Part shown: positions 33,933 through 43,954 of the stretch, in pieces
Numbering within the stretch: position 1 is the stretch's first letter
Layout of the letters: each line of letters opens with the position of its first letter
Origin: Parahoeflea alexandrii
GTDB lineage: Bacteria; Pseudomonadota; Alphaproteobacteria; Rhizobiales; Rhizobiaceae
Reading direction: 5' to 3'
DNA: 64,000 nucleotides
Assembly: GCF_027214025.1 (NCBI RefSeq)
Contig: NZ_JAPWHB010000004.1
Span: forward strand, 434,001 to 498,000
Made by a program: the position numbers and the translations under genes
Notes under the pieces: model-generated
What the model saw: the letters and a program-made list of their open reading frames with translations, nothing else
What the model was told of the DNA's origin: nothing
Databases searched by the model: none

Positions 33933-35000
33933 GTGAAGAACGCGACACCGTTTACCGAAGCCGACAGCGATAGGGAAGCCCAGGATGCTCTCAATGGCGA
34001 GACGGGCAAACAGACCCTGGTCGCCGGCGAGGATGCCGAAGGCCGGCTCGACGCCTGGCTGGCCACTGAACTGGAGCCCGACCTGTCGCGCAGCCGCATC
34101 AAGGCGCTGATCGAGGCCGGCGCGGTGAGCGTCAACGGCGTGGCGGCGAAACAGGCTAAGCACAAGATCCATCCAGGCGACCGGGTCGAGCTCGACATGC
34201 CCGAACCTGAGGACGCCGATCCCGTCGGCGAGGACATCCCGCTCGAGATCCTCTACGAGGACGACCACCTGATCGTCATCAACAAGCAGGCGGGCCTCGT
34301 GGTGCATCCGGGTGCGGGCAACTGGACAGGCACCCTGGTCAATGCGCTGATTTATCATTGCGGCGACAGCCTGTCGGGCATCGGCGGCGTCAAGCGGCCC
34401 GGCATCGTCCACCGGCTCGACCGCGACACGACGGGCGTCATGGTGGTGGCGAAGAACGACCTGGCGCACCGCCATTTGGCAGAACAGTTCGCCGACCACG
34501 GGCTAACCGGCCCGCTCGAACGCGCCTACCAGGCCATCGTCTGGGGCAAGCCGCAGGGACTGAAGGGCACCATCAACGCGAGCCTCGGCCGCGCCCGCGA
34601 CCGCATCCGCCGCGCCGTCCGCACCGATCACGGCGACGATGTCCGTCATGCGGTAACCCACTACCTGGTCTGCGAGCGCTATGACGAAAAACCGGACGGC
34701 ACCTGCGCCGCCAGCCTCGTCGAATGCCGGCTGGAAACCGGCCGCACCCACCAGATCCGCGTTCACATGGCCCATATCGGCCATCCGCTGATCGGCGATC
34801 TCGACTATGGCGGAGCCTTCCGCACCAAGGCCAACCGGCTGCCCGACGACATCCGCGAGATCGTCAACACCTTTCCGCGCCAGGCGCTGCACGCGTTCCT
34901 GCTGGTGTTCGAGCATCCCGCGACCGGCGAAACGCTGCGCTTCGAGGCCCCGCTTCCCGCCGACATGGAACAGCTGCGCGCGAGCCTTGCAGGCCTCTGA
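33933..35000 (+). CDS. RluA-family pseudouridine synthase (RluD-like)
   Basis: The 355-residue protein has an N-terminal S4 RNA-binding domain (DLSRSRIKALIEAGAVSVNG, about 50-110) and a catalytic domain with VKRPGIVHRLDRDTTGVMVV, where the aspartate in HRLDRDTTG is the catalytic residue. ECRLETGRTHQIRVHMAHIG and HPLIGDLDYGG follow. The layout and length fit RluD, which modifies helix 69 of 23S rRNA, but RluC and other RluA members share it. GTG at 33933 is the start. It is followed by rpoH, as in many Rhizobiales. Confidence 0.9.
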   Translation: MKNATPFTEADSDREAQDALNGETGKQTLVAGEDAEGRLDAWLATELEPDLSRSRIKALIEAGAVSVNGVAAKQAKHKIHPGDRVELDMPEPEDADPVGEDIPLEILYEDDHLIVINKQAGLVVHPGAGNWTGTLVNALIYHCGDSLSGIGGVKRPGIVHRLDRDTTGVMVVAKNDLAHRHLAEQFADHGLTGPLERAYQAIVWGKPQGLKGTINASLGRARDRIRRAVRTDHGDDVRHAVTHYLVCERYDEKPDGTCAASLVECRLETGRTHQIRVHMAHIGHPLIGDLDYGGAFRTKANRLPDDIREIVNTFPRQALHAFLLVFEHPATGETLRFEAPLPADMEQLRASLAGL

Positions 35001-35057
35001 GCCGGCCCGGCTGGCCTCTTCCGGGCCTCTTCACGCTTCCGTGATACCGGTTGCACC

Positions 35058-35086
35058 TTGAACCCGGGTTTCGCCACAATTAAATG
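35058..35086 (+). promoter_or_regulatory. Promoter candidate for rpoH
   Basis: TTGAAC, 17 bases, TAAATG: the spacing and hexamers resemble a housekeeping promoter, and the preceding C makes CTTGAA, which also fits the -35 of RpoH-type promoters. It lies about 90 bases before the rpoH start. Two hexamers in intergenic DNA are weak evidence. Confidence 0.35.
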
Positions 35087-35175
35087 CCACGTGAGGAAAG
35101 TTCGGATGCGATGTTCGGTCCGGACCTTCAGGCTTGCCGCAAGGAAGCCGAAAATCGGGATAAGGGGGTGCTGTC

Positions 35176-36078
35176 ATGGCCCAAGTCAAATTGCCGTCCA
35201 TTTCCGCGGGCGAAAACGGTCTCAATCGCTATCTTGCCGAGATCCGCAAGTTCCCCATGCTGGAACCGCAGGAAGAATACATGCTGGCCAAGCGGTTCCT
35301 CGAGCACGAGGACACCAAGGCCGCTCACAAGCTCGTCACCAGCCATTTGCGCCTGGTCGCCAAGATCGCCATGGGCTATCGCGGCTACGGCCTGCCAATC
35401 GGAGAGGTCATTTCCGAGGGCAATGTCGGGCTGATGCAGGCCGTCAAGAAATTCGATCCGGAGCGGGGTTTCCGGCTGGCCACCTACGCCATGTGGTGGA
35501 TCAAGGCCTCGATCCAGGAATACATCCTGCGCTCGTGGAGCCTGGTCAAGATGGGCACCACCGCCAACCAGAAGCGGCTGTTCTTCAACCTGCGCAAGGT
35601 CAAGAGCAAGATCCAGGCCGTCGAGGACGGCGACCTGCGCCCCGACCAGGTGGCCGAAATCGCCACCAAGCTCAACGTGTCGGAGGAAGAGGTCATCTCG
35701 ATGAACCGCCGGCTTGCCGGCGATGCGTCGCTGAATGCGCCGATCCGCGCCAGCGAGGGCGAATCCGGTCAGTGGCAGGACTGGCTGGTCGATGATTCCG
35801 ACAACCAGGAAGACATGCTGGTCGAGCAGGACGAACTCGAAACCCGCCGCGCCATGCTGAAAAGCGCGCTGTCCGTGCTCAACGAGCGCGAAAAGCGCAT
35901 CTTCGAGGCCCGCCGTCTGCGCGACGATCCGATCACGCTGGAGGATCTCTCCACCGAGTTCGACATCTCCCGCGAGCGCGTCCGCCAGATCGAGGTACGC
36001 GCCTTTGAGAAGGTCCAGGACGCCGTCCAGAAGGCGGCCGCCGCCCGCGCCCGGGCGCTGGTAACCGTCGAGGACTGA
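35176..36078 (+). CDS. rpoH: RNA polymerase sigma-32 factor RpoH
   Basis: The 300-residue group 3 sigma factor has region 2 with VTSHLRLVAKIAMGYRGYGL, GLMQAVKKFDPERGFRLATY and AMWWIKASIQEYILRSWSLV. The RpoH box VKMGTTANQKRLFFNLRKVK follows, and region 4 ends with FDISRERVRQIEVRAFEKVQ. It directs RNA polymerase to heat-shock promoters (chaperones, proteases). GGGGG lies 7 bases before ATG. Rhizobia often have two rpoH paralogues; this reads like rpoH1, but that is inferred. ftsH, which in other bacteria degrades RpoH, lies in the same window. Confidence 0.96.
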   Translation: MAQVKLPSISAGENGLNRYLAEIRKFPMLEPQEEYMLAKRFLEHEDTKAAHKLVTSHLRLVAKIAMGYRGYGLPIGEVISEGNVGLMQAVKKFDPERGFRLATYAMWWIKASIQEYILRSWSLVKMGTTANQKRLFFNLRKVKSKIQAVEDGDLRPDQVAEIATKLNVSEEEVISMNRRLAGDASLNAPIRASEGESGQWQDWLVDDSDNQEDMLVEQDELETRRAMLKSALSVLNEREKRIFEARRLRDDPITLEDLSTEFDISRERVRQIEVRAFEKVQDAVQKAAAARARALVTVED

Positions 36079-36920
36079 CCGCACGGCTCACATGGCCAGA
36101 CATTGAGACCCCGGAGGCGGAGACGCTTTCGAGGTTTTTTGTGCGTAGCCCGCCGTCATCCGTCCGCCGCCCCCTTCCCCCCACGCCAAAATCCCGCGCG
36201 GAAAACAAAATCTCGCCGGCGGCATGGGGGCAGTCCGGTGTCCGGCAAATCATCCGGACTCGTGGGGCGCGGGCGGCTGGCCCGTGGTGGTTGGAAGAGT
36301 GTGGCTTGGCACGGTCGCCCGCGCCCCACCGGTGAGGGACCCTCGCACCTTCCGGGCGCGAAGCTGGCCCTCCTTCCCGCGAAGCCTGACGCGAGCCCTG
36401 GGCGGTTTCGTCGCGTTCGACCCTTCGGGGACCGATCACCGCCCTCTCCCACCCGGGGCCCGGCGGGATTACCCCTCAGGCGCGGCAGGGACTTGTCAGG
36501 CCGGCGTTTGCGGTGATGCCGCTGGTCCTGGCGGGCAACCGGCCCGGGCAGGACTGCGGATCAAACGCCGCCGATCGGCGACCCGGAGGCCGCCCGACCG
36601 TTCCGGCCATTCGCGCGGGTAAAACCCTCGGCCAGATCCACCTCGATCCAGCAGGCTCCCCGCGCTGACCGGGGTGTTGCTTCGCAAGCTTCCGGCCCGC
36701 GGGTACGGCCCCCGCCCACCGGAACTCACCGCCTCCCGCCGGCCCGGGCTCCGTCAGCCCCGGCCATCCGTTCAGGACGGAAGGTGGGGGTAGTGTGGCA
36801 TGGGTGGAGAGGGTGTGGAAAAAAGGGAGGCTTTTTGCCGGTTGGGAGACGTCTGCGCTGGCCTGTCCCTGGTCCCTCCGGGCGGGCAACCGTGCGTCAC
36901 GCTGCCAGACGCCGTACCGT
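36079..36920. other. Gene-poor GC-rich stretch with a long hairpin
   Basis: No convincing gene in either direction; the open frames have low-complexity Arg/Pro/Gly translations. A 13-bp perfect inverted repeat (GTGGGGCGCGGGC at 36262-36274, GCCCGCGCCCCAC at 36317-36329) with extra pairs inside could form an about 18-bp stem. The first copy of an 83-base repeat is at 36688-36770. Confidence 0.6.
36688..36770. repeat. 83-base dispersed repeat, copy 1 (left of the DUF4112 gene)
   Basis: Starts GCTTCCGGCCCG and ends CCATCCG. Same orientation, same 83-base length and clear similarity to 37419-37501, including shared GTTCACCGCCTCCC-like and CGGCCATCCG/CGACCATCCG blocks. The similarity is seen by eye; an alignment score was not computed. 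Confidence 0.6.
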
Positions 36921-37205
36921 TCAGGCTGTCGCGCTTGTTTCGGTCTGCGCGGAGCTGTGTTCCCGTTTCCTCGCGCCAAGCTGCTCGCGCAGGATCGCGA
37001 CATTGCGCAGATTGGCCTTGAAGCCGACGTCAAACAGATCGCCGATGACGGACACCAGGCCGACAACCGTATCCAGTCCGAAACGGATCGATGTGCCCGG
37101 CAGGTGGAACCGGCTATCCAGCGTTTTGGCAAGCCGGTCCGGATGATCGAGCTCCCGCTCGATCACGATCCGTTCCCGGTCAGCAGTATAGTGGATGTCT
37201 GTCAT
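36921..37205 (-). CDS. DUF4112 protein with internal deletion
   Basis: A 94-residue protein. LAKTLDSRFHLPGTSIRFGL (about 25-44) is the start of a DUF4112 domain, and VIGDLFDVGFKANLRNVAIL (about 53-72) is its end. In normal members about 50 residues with two membrane helices separate the two, and both junction regions contain a similar GLIPGIGD-like motif. Here they are joined in frame at GLVSVIGD, as if recombination between the internal repeats removed the middle. It may still be expressed, but function is doubtful. ATG at 37205. The gene lies between two copies of an 83-base repeat. Confidence 0.65.
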   Translation of the reverse strand: MTDIHYTADRERIVIERELDHPDRLAKTLDSRFHLPGTSIRFGLDTVVGLVSVIGDLFDVGFKANLRNVAILREQLGARKREHSSAQTETSATA

Positions 37206-37418
37206 GCTGCATAAACTGTCTCGCCCACTCTTTGTTCCGCATGGCGCACATGCAAACCGCTCGAGCCGCAAACGCCGCATCAAGGACAGGCCTGTGGGCA
37301 GGCGTTCACCAGCCGATGCTTCGCGGGAAGTTCAGGAGGCAAACAGCGCCGCTGGTGCCGGTGTGGACCAGTCTCCTCCCGGTTCCGGCACGAATGCCTT
37401 GGTTTCCGCAGTCGCCGG

Positions 37419-37501
37419 GCTTCCGGCCCGCTGCTACGCCCCCCGCAACCCGGAGTTCACCGCCTCCCAGCGACTGAGATTCAGTAAGCGCCGACCATCC
37501 G
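37419..37501. repeat. 83-base dispersed repeat, copy 2 (right of the DUF4112 gene)
   Basis: Direct partner of 36688-36770; see that entry for shared ends. On the minus strand both copies translate to related Gly/Ala-rich peptides (GGGEFRWAGAVPAGRK and GGGELRVAGGVAAGRK), which probably reflects a dispersed nucleotide repeat and not a gene. Confidence 0.6.
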
Positions 37502-37514
37502 GAACTTGCTGCCC

Positions 37515-37757
37515 CTACTTCTCCTTGGCGTAGTCGAATGCCAAGACCGACCCTGACAGGGGCGCTATCGTGAGAGCGTCGATCACTTCCACGACGGCGG
37601 CGATCCGGCCGACCAGGGGGATCGCCTATCCGGCAAGGCCGGGCAGGACCGCAAACTCCGTGGCGCGGGCGATGACGGCGACCGTTGATTTGGGTCAATG
37701 CAAACGCTGTCGCGGCGTGTGATGTCTTCTTCCCAGTCGGGGGCATTGCTAGACATG
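37515..37757 (-). pseudogene. Possible decayed gene remnant
   Basis: Minus-strand frames join into a protein-like text: MSSNAPDWEEDITRRDSVCI in one frame, then after a shift STVAVIARATEFAVLPGLAG, a stop, and AIPLVGRIAAVVEVIDALTI...AKEK ending at a stop at 37515. Composition is more protein-like than the surrounding Arg/Pro-rich frames. The family is not recognised, and the first part overlaps the start of the plus-strand lipoprotein gene. Weak call. Confidence 0.25.
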
Positions 37758-38591
37758 AAACAGCTTGAAGGACGCGCCATTGTGGCGAGGGGACTCGCGT
37801 TGGCGGGATTGATTGTCTTGGTGTCGGCCTGTTCGACCACGACGCGTCAACCGAACGAGGTCGGGCTCTATCCCTCTTGGTTGATCGCTGTCGCGGAACC
37901 TGCGGCCCCCGCCATCGGCATGGCGATCTCCGCCGTTCAGTGGAGGCACGGCCGGCTGCAGTACAGCGCCGGTGCCCTCGCCGAAGTGCGCACGCGCATG
38001 CGGCCGCTGGACGTACTCCTGTTCAGCAACAAGCATCGCCTCTCCGGCCATACCGGCGCCGGAATGTTTGGCCATTCCGCGGTCTATCTCGGCTCCGAGC
38101 GCGAGTTGAAGGCCATGGGCTTGTGGAACAACCCGGCAATCGTGCCTTACCATGACGCGATCCGGGAAGGCCGGTCCATCATCGAATCGGCGCAGGCGCA
38201 CGGTGCCCAGCTGTCGCCTGTGGACCATCTCGTGGACACGGACAGACTGGTCGTCCTGCGGCCTCACCTCGGCAGCGAACGGCGCAAACACGAGGCAATC
38301 GTCAAGCTGTTCGGGCTTGTCGGTACTCCGTTCGACCACCACTACAGGCTGGATGAACAGGAGCACGTCTACTGCACCGAGATCATAAGTATTGGGATCA
38401 CCGGTCTGAATCTTCCCCGTCGCTCTAGCTATGGGCGCGAGATTATCCTCCCGGACGACATCGCGCGGTCGGCCGTGACGGGAACCGGGCGACTGCGACT
38501 GGTCGCATACCTGCGGGCGGATCGACACAGCTGGGGCTTCGCCAGCGCCAGTGATCTCGCAAAGGACATCGCCGCGACGCAACCTAGATGA
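37755..38591 (+). CDS. YiiX/YebB-like lipoprotein, permuted papain-fold (NlpC/P60 superfamily)
   Basis: The 278-residue protein starts with a lipoprotein signal: LIVLVSAC with C26 as the lipidated residue. The body matches YiiX-type cysteine hydrolases. RMRPLDVLLFSNKHRLSG leads to MFGHSAVYLGS with H107, RLVVLRP follows, and HVYCTEIISIG places the nucleophile C207 after the histidine, as in circularly permuted papain-like enzymes. Such proteins cleave amide or ester bonds in peptidoglycan peptides or lipids. ATG at 37755 gives a normal signal; an in-frame ATG at 37698 is less suited. No operon partners. Substrate unknown. Confidence 0.75.
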   Translation: MKQLEGRAIVARGLALAGLIVLVSACSTTTRQPNEVGLYPSWLIAVAEPAAPAIGMAISAVQWRHGRLQYSAGALAEVRTRMRPLDVLLFSNKHRLSGHTGAGMFGHSAVYLGSERELKAMGLWNNPAIVPYHDAIREGRSIIESAQAHGAQLSPVDHLVDTDRLVVLRPHLGSERRKHEAIVKLFGLVGTPFDHHYRLDEQEHVYCTEIISIGITGLNLPRRSSYGREIILPDDIARSAVTGTGRLRLVAYLRADRHSWGFASASDLAKDIAATQPR

Positions 38592-38834
38592 ATGCGTCGC
38601 GATCCTCCACCATGCCGCTAATTATCCCGCGAACGGCCTTCCTCTCACGCGCAGGGAGGCCGCGCTCATTAGCAAGTCTGGTGGGAAGATTCTGCTTCTG
38701 CTGCAATGATTGATGGCGCCTGACTGGCTGTTTTTTGGGGCCCAACGCAGACATCCGCCCGAACAGTGGCTTGGGGCCGAAAGCTCCCAACATGGCGCTT
38801 TAACCCGAAAGGCTACCAGCCCCCTACCCAGCCC

Positions 38835-40517
38835 CTACCCGCCGGCCCTTGCCCAGGCATCGAGCGCCTGGTTGAACACCTCGGTGCCGCTGGCGCCTTT
38901 TTCGAGCGTGATCAGCGCCTGGCGGCCGTTGGAATAGACCACCGGGATGTCGATCCAGTTGCGGTTGCGCAAGAGCTCGGTGTTCTCCTTGCGGGCTTCC
39001 TCGAGATCGTTGAGCGCCACCATGTAGAAATCCTGGGTGATCTTGGCCGGCACCGCGATCAGCGGCGTGCCCTGGTCGGCCTCGGTCTGCTTCATGGCGA
39101 TGCGCTGCAGCTGGTCGATCGCGCCGCCGTCGAAATCGGTGGGCAGCGCGAAGACGATCTCGACGATGTGGCTGGCGGGCAGCGAGGCGTCGGTGTTGCG
39201 CTTGATGGTCAGAAGCGCCGAAAGCCCCTTGTCCGGATTGTTGATCTCGCCGCGGATCACCTGCTCGTCCGGCCCGTCGCCGGTCTGCTCGCTGACCAGC
39301 GTCCAGACCACGGTGCCGGGCTTGACCTCGAGCGACTGCTGGCCGAGGCGCTCCTCGTAGAGGATCATCTTCTGCTGCACGCCGAGCGGCTGCGAAGCCG
39401 GGGCTGCGGCATCCTCGGGCGCGACCGCGGCGTCGGCGGTGGTCTCTTCGGCCACGCTCTCGTCGGCCGGGCCGGGATCGGTGAGGGCCGCGACCGAGCG
39501 GCCTTCGACGGCGCCGTCGGCCTCCGGCCCTTCGGCCGGGCCGGCATCGGTTTCGGTTCCGTCCGGATTGAGCCGCTGGGTGAACTTGCCGTCCTCGCCC
39601 GGAACGGCTTCCTCGGTCAGCGCCGTTTCGACCGGCGCGGTCTCGGGAGCGGCGGCCTCGGCTGCGGGGGCCGTGTCCGCGGCGTCCGGCGCATCGCCGC
39701 CCGCTACACCGGATCCCACAGGCGTATCGACCGGCGAGGCGGAGAACATGGCGACGACCGTGTCCTTGTAGATGAAGCCGGCAACAGCCACGACGACGAC
39801 GAAGAGGGCGACAAGGGCCGCCGCCAGCAGCCCGCCCTTGCCGGACTTTTGGACCGGTTGCTGGCGCACGGGCCTTGCGGTCTGCCGTTCGCGCGCGTGA
39901 TCAAGACCGAAGGCTGCGTCATGCGCCTCGCCGACCAGATCCGCCGGGCGCGAGACCGGCTCGGGCTCCCAGGCAGGCCCGGGCTCGACAAACGCCTTGC
40001 GCGCCGGTTCGTAGGGCGCGGGCTCGTCGTCATAGTCGTCGTAATCGAGCGGCGCGGGTTCGGTGGCGCGTGGCGGGTCCTGCCGCACCGGGGCGGCGGG
40101 CGCTGCAACGGGAGCCGCCGGGCGGGGCTCCGGCGCGGGTTCGAGCTTTGGTTCCGGCCGCGGCTCCGGTTTCGGTTCGGGCCTGGGCGCGGGCTTCGGC
40201 TCAGGCCGGGGTTCGGGCTTCGGCTCGGCGATCACCGGGCTCTTTTCCACCATCGATTCGAGCTCGGCCATCAGCGCTTCGGTCTCGTCGACATCGGCGG
40301 GCAGCGCCTCGGCGTGGTCGCTTTCGACCTCGTCGATGGCCGCGCCCAGCTTGTCGAGCTGGCGGGCGATCACCTCGTCGGACGGCGGCGGGTTGATCGC
40401 TTCCAGCTGGCGGCGGATGGCGGCCCGCGCCTTGTCATAGACCTTGGCCCGGTTCTCCGGCGTATTGTTGGGCAGGCTGTCGACCGCCTTCCGGATGACT
40501 GCTACAAAATCCGCCAT
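38835..40517 (-). CDS. Proline-rich single-pass membrane protein, unknown function
   Basis: The 560-residue protein has a conserved helical start (MADFVAVIRKAVDSLPNNTP), a Pro-Glu-Lys repeat stretch at about 95-130 (PKPEPRPEPKPAPRPEPKPE) and a single membrane helix near 227-248 (LLAAALVALFVVVVAVAGFI). An Ala/Glu/Asp-rich linker comes next, then a globular C-terminal domain of about 190 residues from MILYEERLGQQSLEV. The PEP-rich segment resembles TonB-like spacers that cross a wall or gap, but here it lies on the cytoplasmic side if the helix runs N-in. The gene sits next to purA in Rhizobiales. Function unknown. Confidence 0.8.
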   Translation of the reverse strand: MADFVAVIRKAVDSLPNNTPENRAKVYDKARAAIRRQLEAINPPPSDEVIARQLDKLGAAIDEVESDHAEALPADVDETEALMAELESMVEKSPVIAEPKPEPRPEPKPAPRPEPKPEPRPEPKLEPAPEPRPAAPVAAPAAPVRQDPPRATEPAPLDYDDYDDEPAPYEPARKAFVEPGPAWEPEPVSRPADLVGEAHDAAFGLDHARERQTARPVRQQPVQKSGKGGLLAAALVALFVVVVAVAGFIYKDTVVAMFSASPVDTPVGSGVAGGDAPDAADTAPAAEAAAPETAPVETALTEEAVPGEDGKFTQRLNPDGTETDAGPAEGPEADGAVEGRSVAALTDPGPADESVAEETTADAAVAPEDAAAPASQPLGVQQKMILYEERLGQQSLEVKPGTVVWTLVSEQTGDGPDEQVIRGEINNPDKGLSALLTIKRNTDASLPASHIVEIVFALPTDFDGGAIDQLQRIAMKQTEADQGTPLIAVPAKITQDFYMVALNDLEEARKENTELLRNRNWIDIPVVYSNGRQALITLEKGASGTEVFNQALDAWARAGG

Positions 40518-40571
40518 GCTCTACCCTGGTTTGATCCCACAAAGCGCTCCAAATCACGCGATTGCGCTAAC

Positions 40572-41870
<1,299 letters not shown>

Positions 41871-42120
41871 GACAACCCCTTGGATAGCGGCCCCTCGCAC
41901 GAGGCCCGAAAAACAAAAACCCGCGCATGCATACAGAACTGGCCGGGCAAAATCGACCCTTGCACACACAGTTCAGGCTTTTTTGCGTGACAATTTCCCC
42001 GCATCCCGGCAATCAGGGACGGTGGCCTTCCCTGGCCCGTCCGTTTTATCGCACAATCGGCTGCAGGCCAGCCGGTTGCCCGCCCGGCAGGCCGGGTCCG
42101 ACGAATCTGAAAGAGCCATC

Positions 42121-42999
42121 TTGATCCTGCGCGCCTACCTGTTCCTGATCATCACCTCGCTGTCCTGGGGCGCCAACGCGGTGGCCGGCAAGCTGGCCGT
42201 CGGCCACATCTCGCCGATGCTGCTGACCTCGGTGCGCTGGGGCATGGCCTTTGCGATCCTCTTGACCTTCGCCCTGCCCCAGGTGCGCCGCGACCTGAAG
42301 GTGATCCGCGCCAACCTGCCCCTCCTGATGGCCTATGGCGCCGGGGGCTTCACCGTGTTCAACATCCTGCTCTACTCGGCGCTCGAATACACCACGGCGA
42401 TCAACGTCGCCATCGAGCAGGCGGGCATGCCGATGGTGATCTTCCTCGCCAACTTTATCCTGTTCCGCATCAAGGTGACGCCGGCGCAAATCGTCGGTTT
42501 CGCACTCACGCTGGCGGGCGTGGCGATCACCGCCTCAAGCGGCAGCCTGGCGCGGCTGATCGGGCTCGAACTCAACCAGGGCGACGCGCTGATGCTGCTC
42601 GCCGTCCTCTGCTATGGCGGCTACACGGTGGCGCTGCGTTACAAGCCGGTGCTGCACTGGCAGTCGATGATCACGGTGATGGCGGCCTCGGCCTTCCTGA
42701 CCTCGCTTCCCTTCGCGGCCTTCGAAGTGGCGCGCGGCGCGGTCACCTGGCCCGACACCACCGGCTGGCTGGTCGCCGCCTTTACCGCCATCTTCCCCTC
42801 ATTGGTGGCGCAGGTGATGTTCATCAAGGGCAACGAGATCATCGGCTCCAACCGCGCCGGCATCTTCATCAACCTGGTGCCGATCTTCGGCACGCTGCTC
42901 TCGGTGATGATTTTGGGCGAGATGCTGCATCTCTACCACGTCGTGGCGCTGGGCCTGGTGCTGGGCGGCATCTGGCTGTCGGAGCGGGGGAAGAGGTAG
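42121..42999 (+). CDS. DMT-family (EamA) transporter
   Basis: About 292 residues with ten hydrophobic segments in two EamA repeats. The first opens with YLFLIITSLSWGANAVAGKL and the second with GDALMLLAVLCYGGYTVALR. Late PSLVAQVMFIKGNEIIGSNR and AGIFINLVPIFGTLLSVMIL are family-typical. Such proteins export metabolites or amino acids. TTG at 42121 is the likeliest start, since the first helix begins there and no ATG fits. Substrate unknown. It is the last standard-composition gene before the lower-GC TIR/SLOG island. Confidence 0.85.
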   Translation: MILRAYLFLIITSLSWGANAVAGKLAVGHISPMLLTSVRWGMAFAILLTFALPQVRRDLKVIRANLPLLMAYGAGGFTVFNILLYSALEYTTAINVAIEQAGMPMVIFLANFILFRIKVTPAQIVGFALTLAGVAITASSGSLARLIGLELNQGDALMLLAVLCYGGYTVALRYKPVLHWQSMITVMAASAFLTSLPFAAFEVARGAVTWPDTTGWLVAAFTAIFPSLVAQVMFIKGNEIIGSNRAGIFINLVPIFGTLLSVMILGEMLHLYHVVALGLVLGGIWLSERGKR

Positions 43000-43410
43000 G
43001 GGGGCAGCCCCAACTCCATTAAGCAACAGCTAGACTGCATTACTGCTTTGCGCCCACAGTTCGGTCGTTCAGCTCAATTGTGCAATTACTGAAACCAGTC
43101 TGTCTGCTGAGCAGCTAAATAATGAAGCTTCTAGGCTGGCCGCGGGCCAATTGATTGCCAAACAGTCCAACATAGAAGTAGCCTTAAATTTTAGCCGACC
43201 AAGATAGCGGTACCCCTCATTCTCATCTCTTCTATCGAAGCATTCATAAATTGGGCGAAATGCGTTCCGCACCAACCGGACAAGCTTCAAGATAGATTGG
43301 GAAAATGCTTTTGTTAATTTTTTGTGGCGCCATATCCAATCGCATCGACTCAAAGTTGAGAAAACATTATACATTCAACGTCCACATCTTAACAGCGAGG
43401 GCGGGAGAAC
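43000..43410. other. AT-rich gap at the left edge of the TIR/SLOG island
   Basis: Composition shifts abruptly from GC-rich to AT-rich within 100 bases of the DMT gene stop. A minus-strand frame of 101 codons (43069-43374) is open, but its translation shows no family and no clear ribosome site. TTTTGTTAATTTTTTGT near 43310 and AACATTATACATT near 43365 look like promoter or UP-element DNA for the plus-strand operon. No integrase or tRNA is visible. Confidence 0.5.
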
Positions 43411-43923
43411 ATGGCATTCAGGCAACAAGCGATTCGTGACGCCGCCCGCGTCTCCACAAGCCGAAGGACGGCAGCAGAGGCCAGAACAGAAAACAAGAGA
43501 AACGCATTTTTGTGCCACAGCCACAAGGATGCCGATCTCGCGAAAGGGCTCCAGAACTTTCTCCAAAATCTAGGTTGGGAAGTCTATATTGACTGGGAAG
43601 ACGCCGCCATGCCTGATCAACCCGACAGGCGCACAGCAATGCGAATTCAAGAGAAGATCAGGTTATCAGAGATGTTTTTTTTCCTGGCAACAGAGAACTC
43701 GATGGGGAGTCGATGGTGCCCTTGGGAGATAGGCTACGCGGACGGCGTAAAGGACGTTGATCGGATTCTGATTGTCCCCACCATTGACAGCCGCGGCAAT
43801 ACTCATGGCAACGAGTATCTTCAACTCTACAGACATTTGGACTCGGCGCAATCCGGCGGCATCGGCCATTTTGGCGCGGACAACCGAGGGCTTATATTGC
43901 GCGGTAGCGCTACACCTTATTAA
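43411..43923 (+). CDS. TIR-domain protein, first gene of the TIR/SLOG operon
   Basis: The 170-residue protein has an Arg/Ala-rich N-terminal 30 residues, then a TIR-type fold: RNAFLCHSHKDADLAKGLQN (30-49), GWEVYIDWEDAAM (55-67), LSEMFFFLATENSMGSRWCP (85-104) and WEIGYADGV. E106 in RWCPWE occupies the catalytic glutamate position of NAD-cleaving TIR domains. The last 50 residues finish the fold; no second domain is present. The ribosome site is GGGAGAAC. It is 31 bases upstream of the ThsB-like gene. NADase or cyclase activity is inferred from the family. Confidence 0.8.
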   Translation: MAFRQQAIRDAARVSTSRRTAAEARTENKRNAFLCHSHKDADLAKGLQNFLQNLGWEVYIDWEDAAMPDQPDRRTAMRIQEKIRLSEMFFFLATENSMGSRWCPWEIGYADGVKDVDRILIVPTIDSRGNTHGNEYLQLYRHLDSAQSGGIGHFGADNRGLILRGSATPY

Positions 43924-43954
43924 GCTCAAACCAACAAGTTATGGGATCTAATGA

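Noticed and set aside
38584-38793. 69-codon minus-strand frame after the lipoprotein gene
   Set aside because: Contains a helix-like end (ERKAVRGIISGMVEDRDAF) but no ribosome site and no family; not enough support.
43069-43374. 101-codon minus-strand frame left of the TIR/SLOG operon
   Set aside because: No ribosome site, no recognisable motif, and it lies in AT-rich DNA that looks like a promoter region. It cannot be excluded as a small gene of the island.
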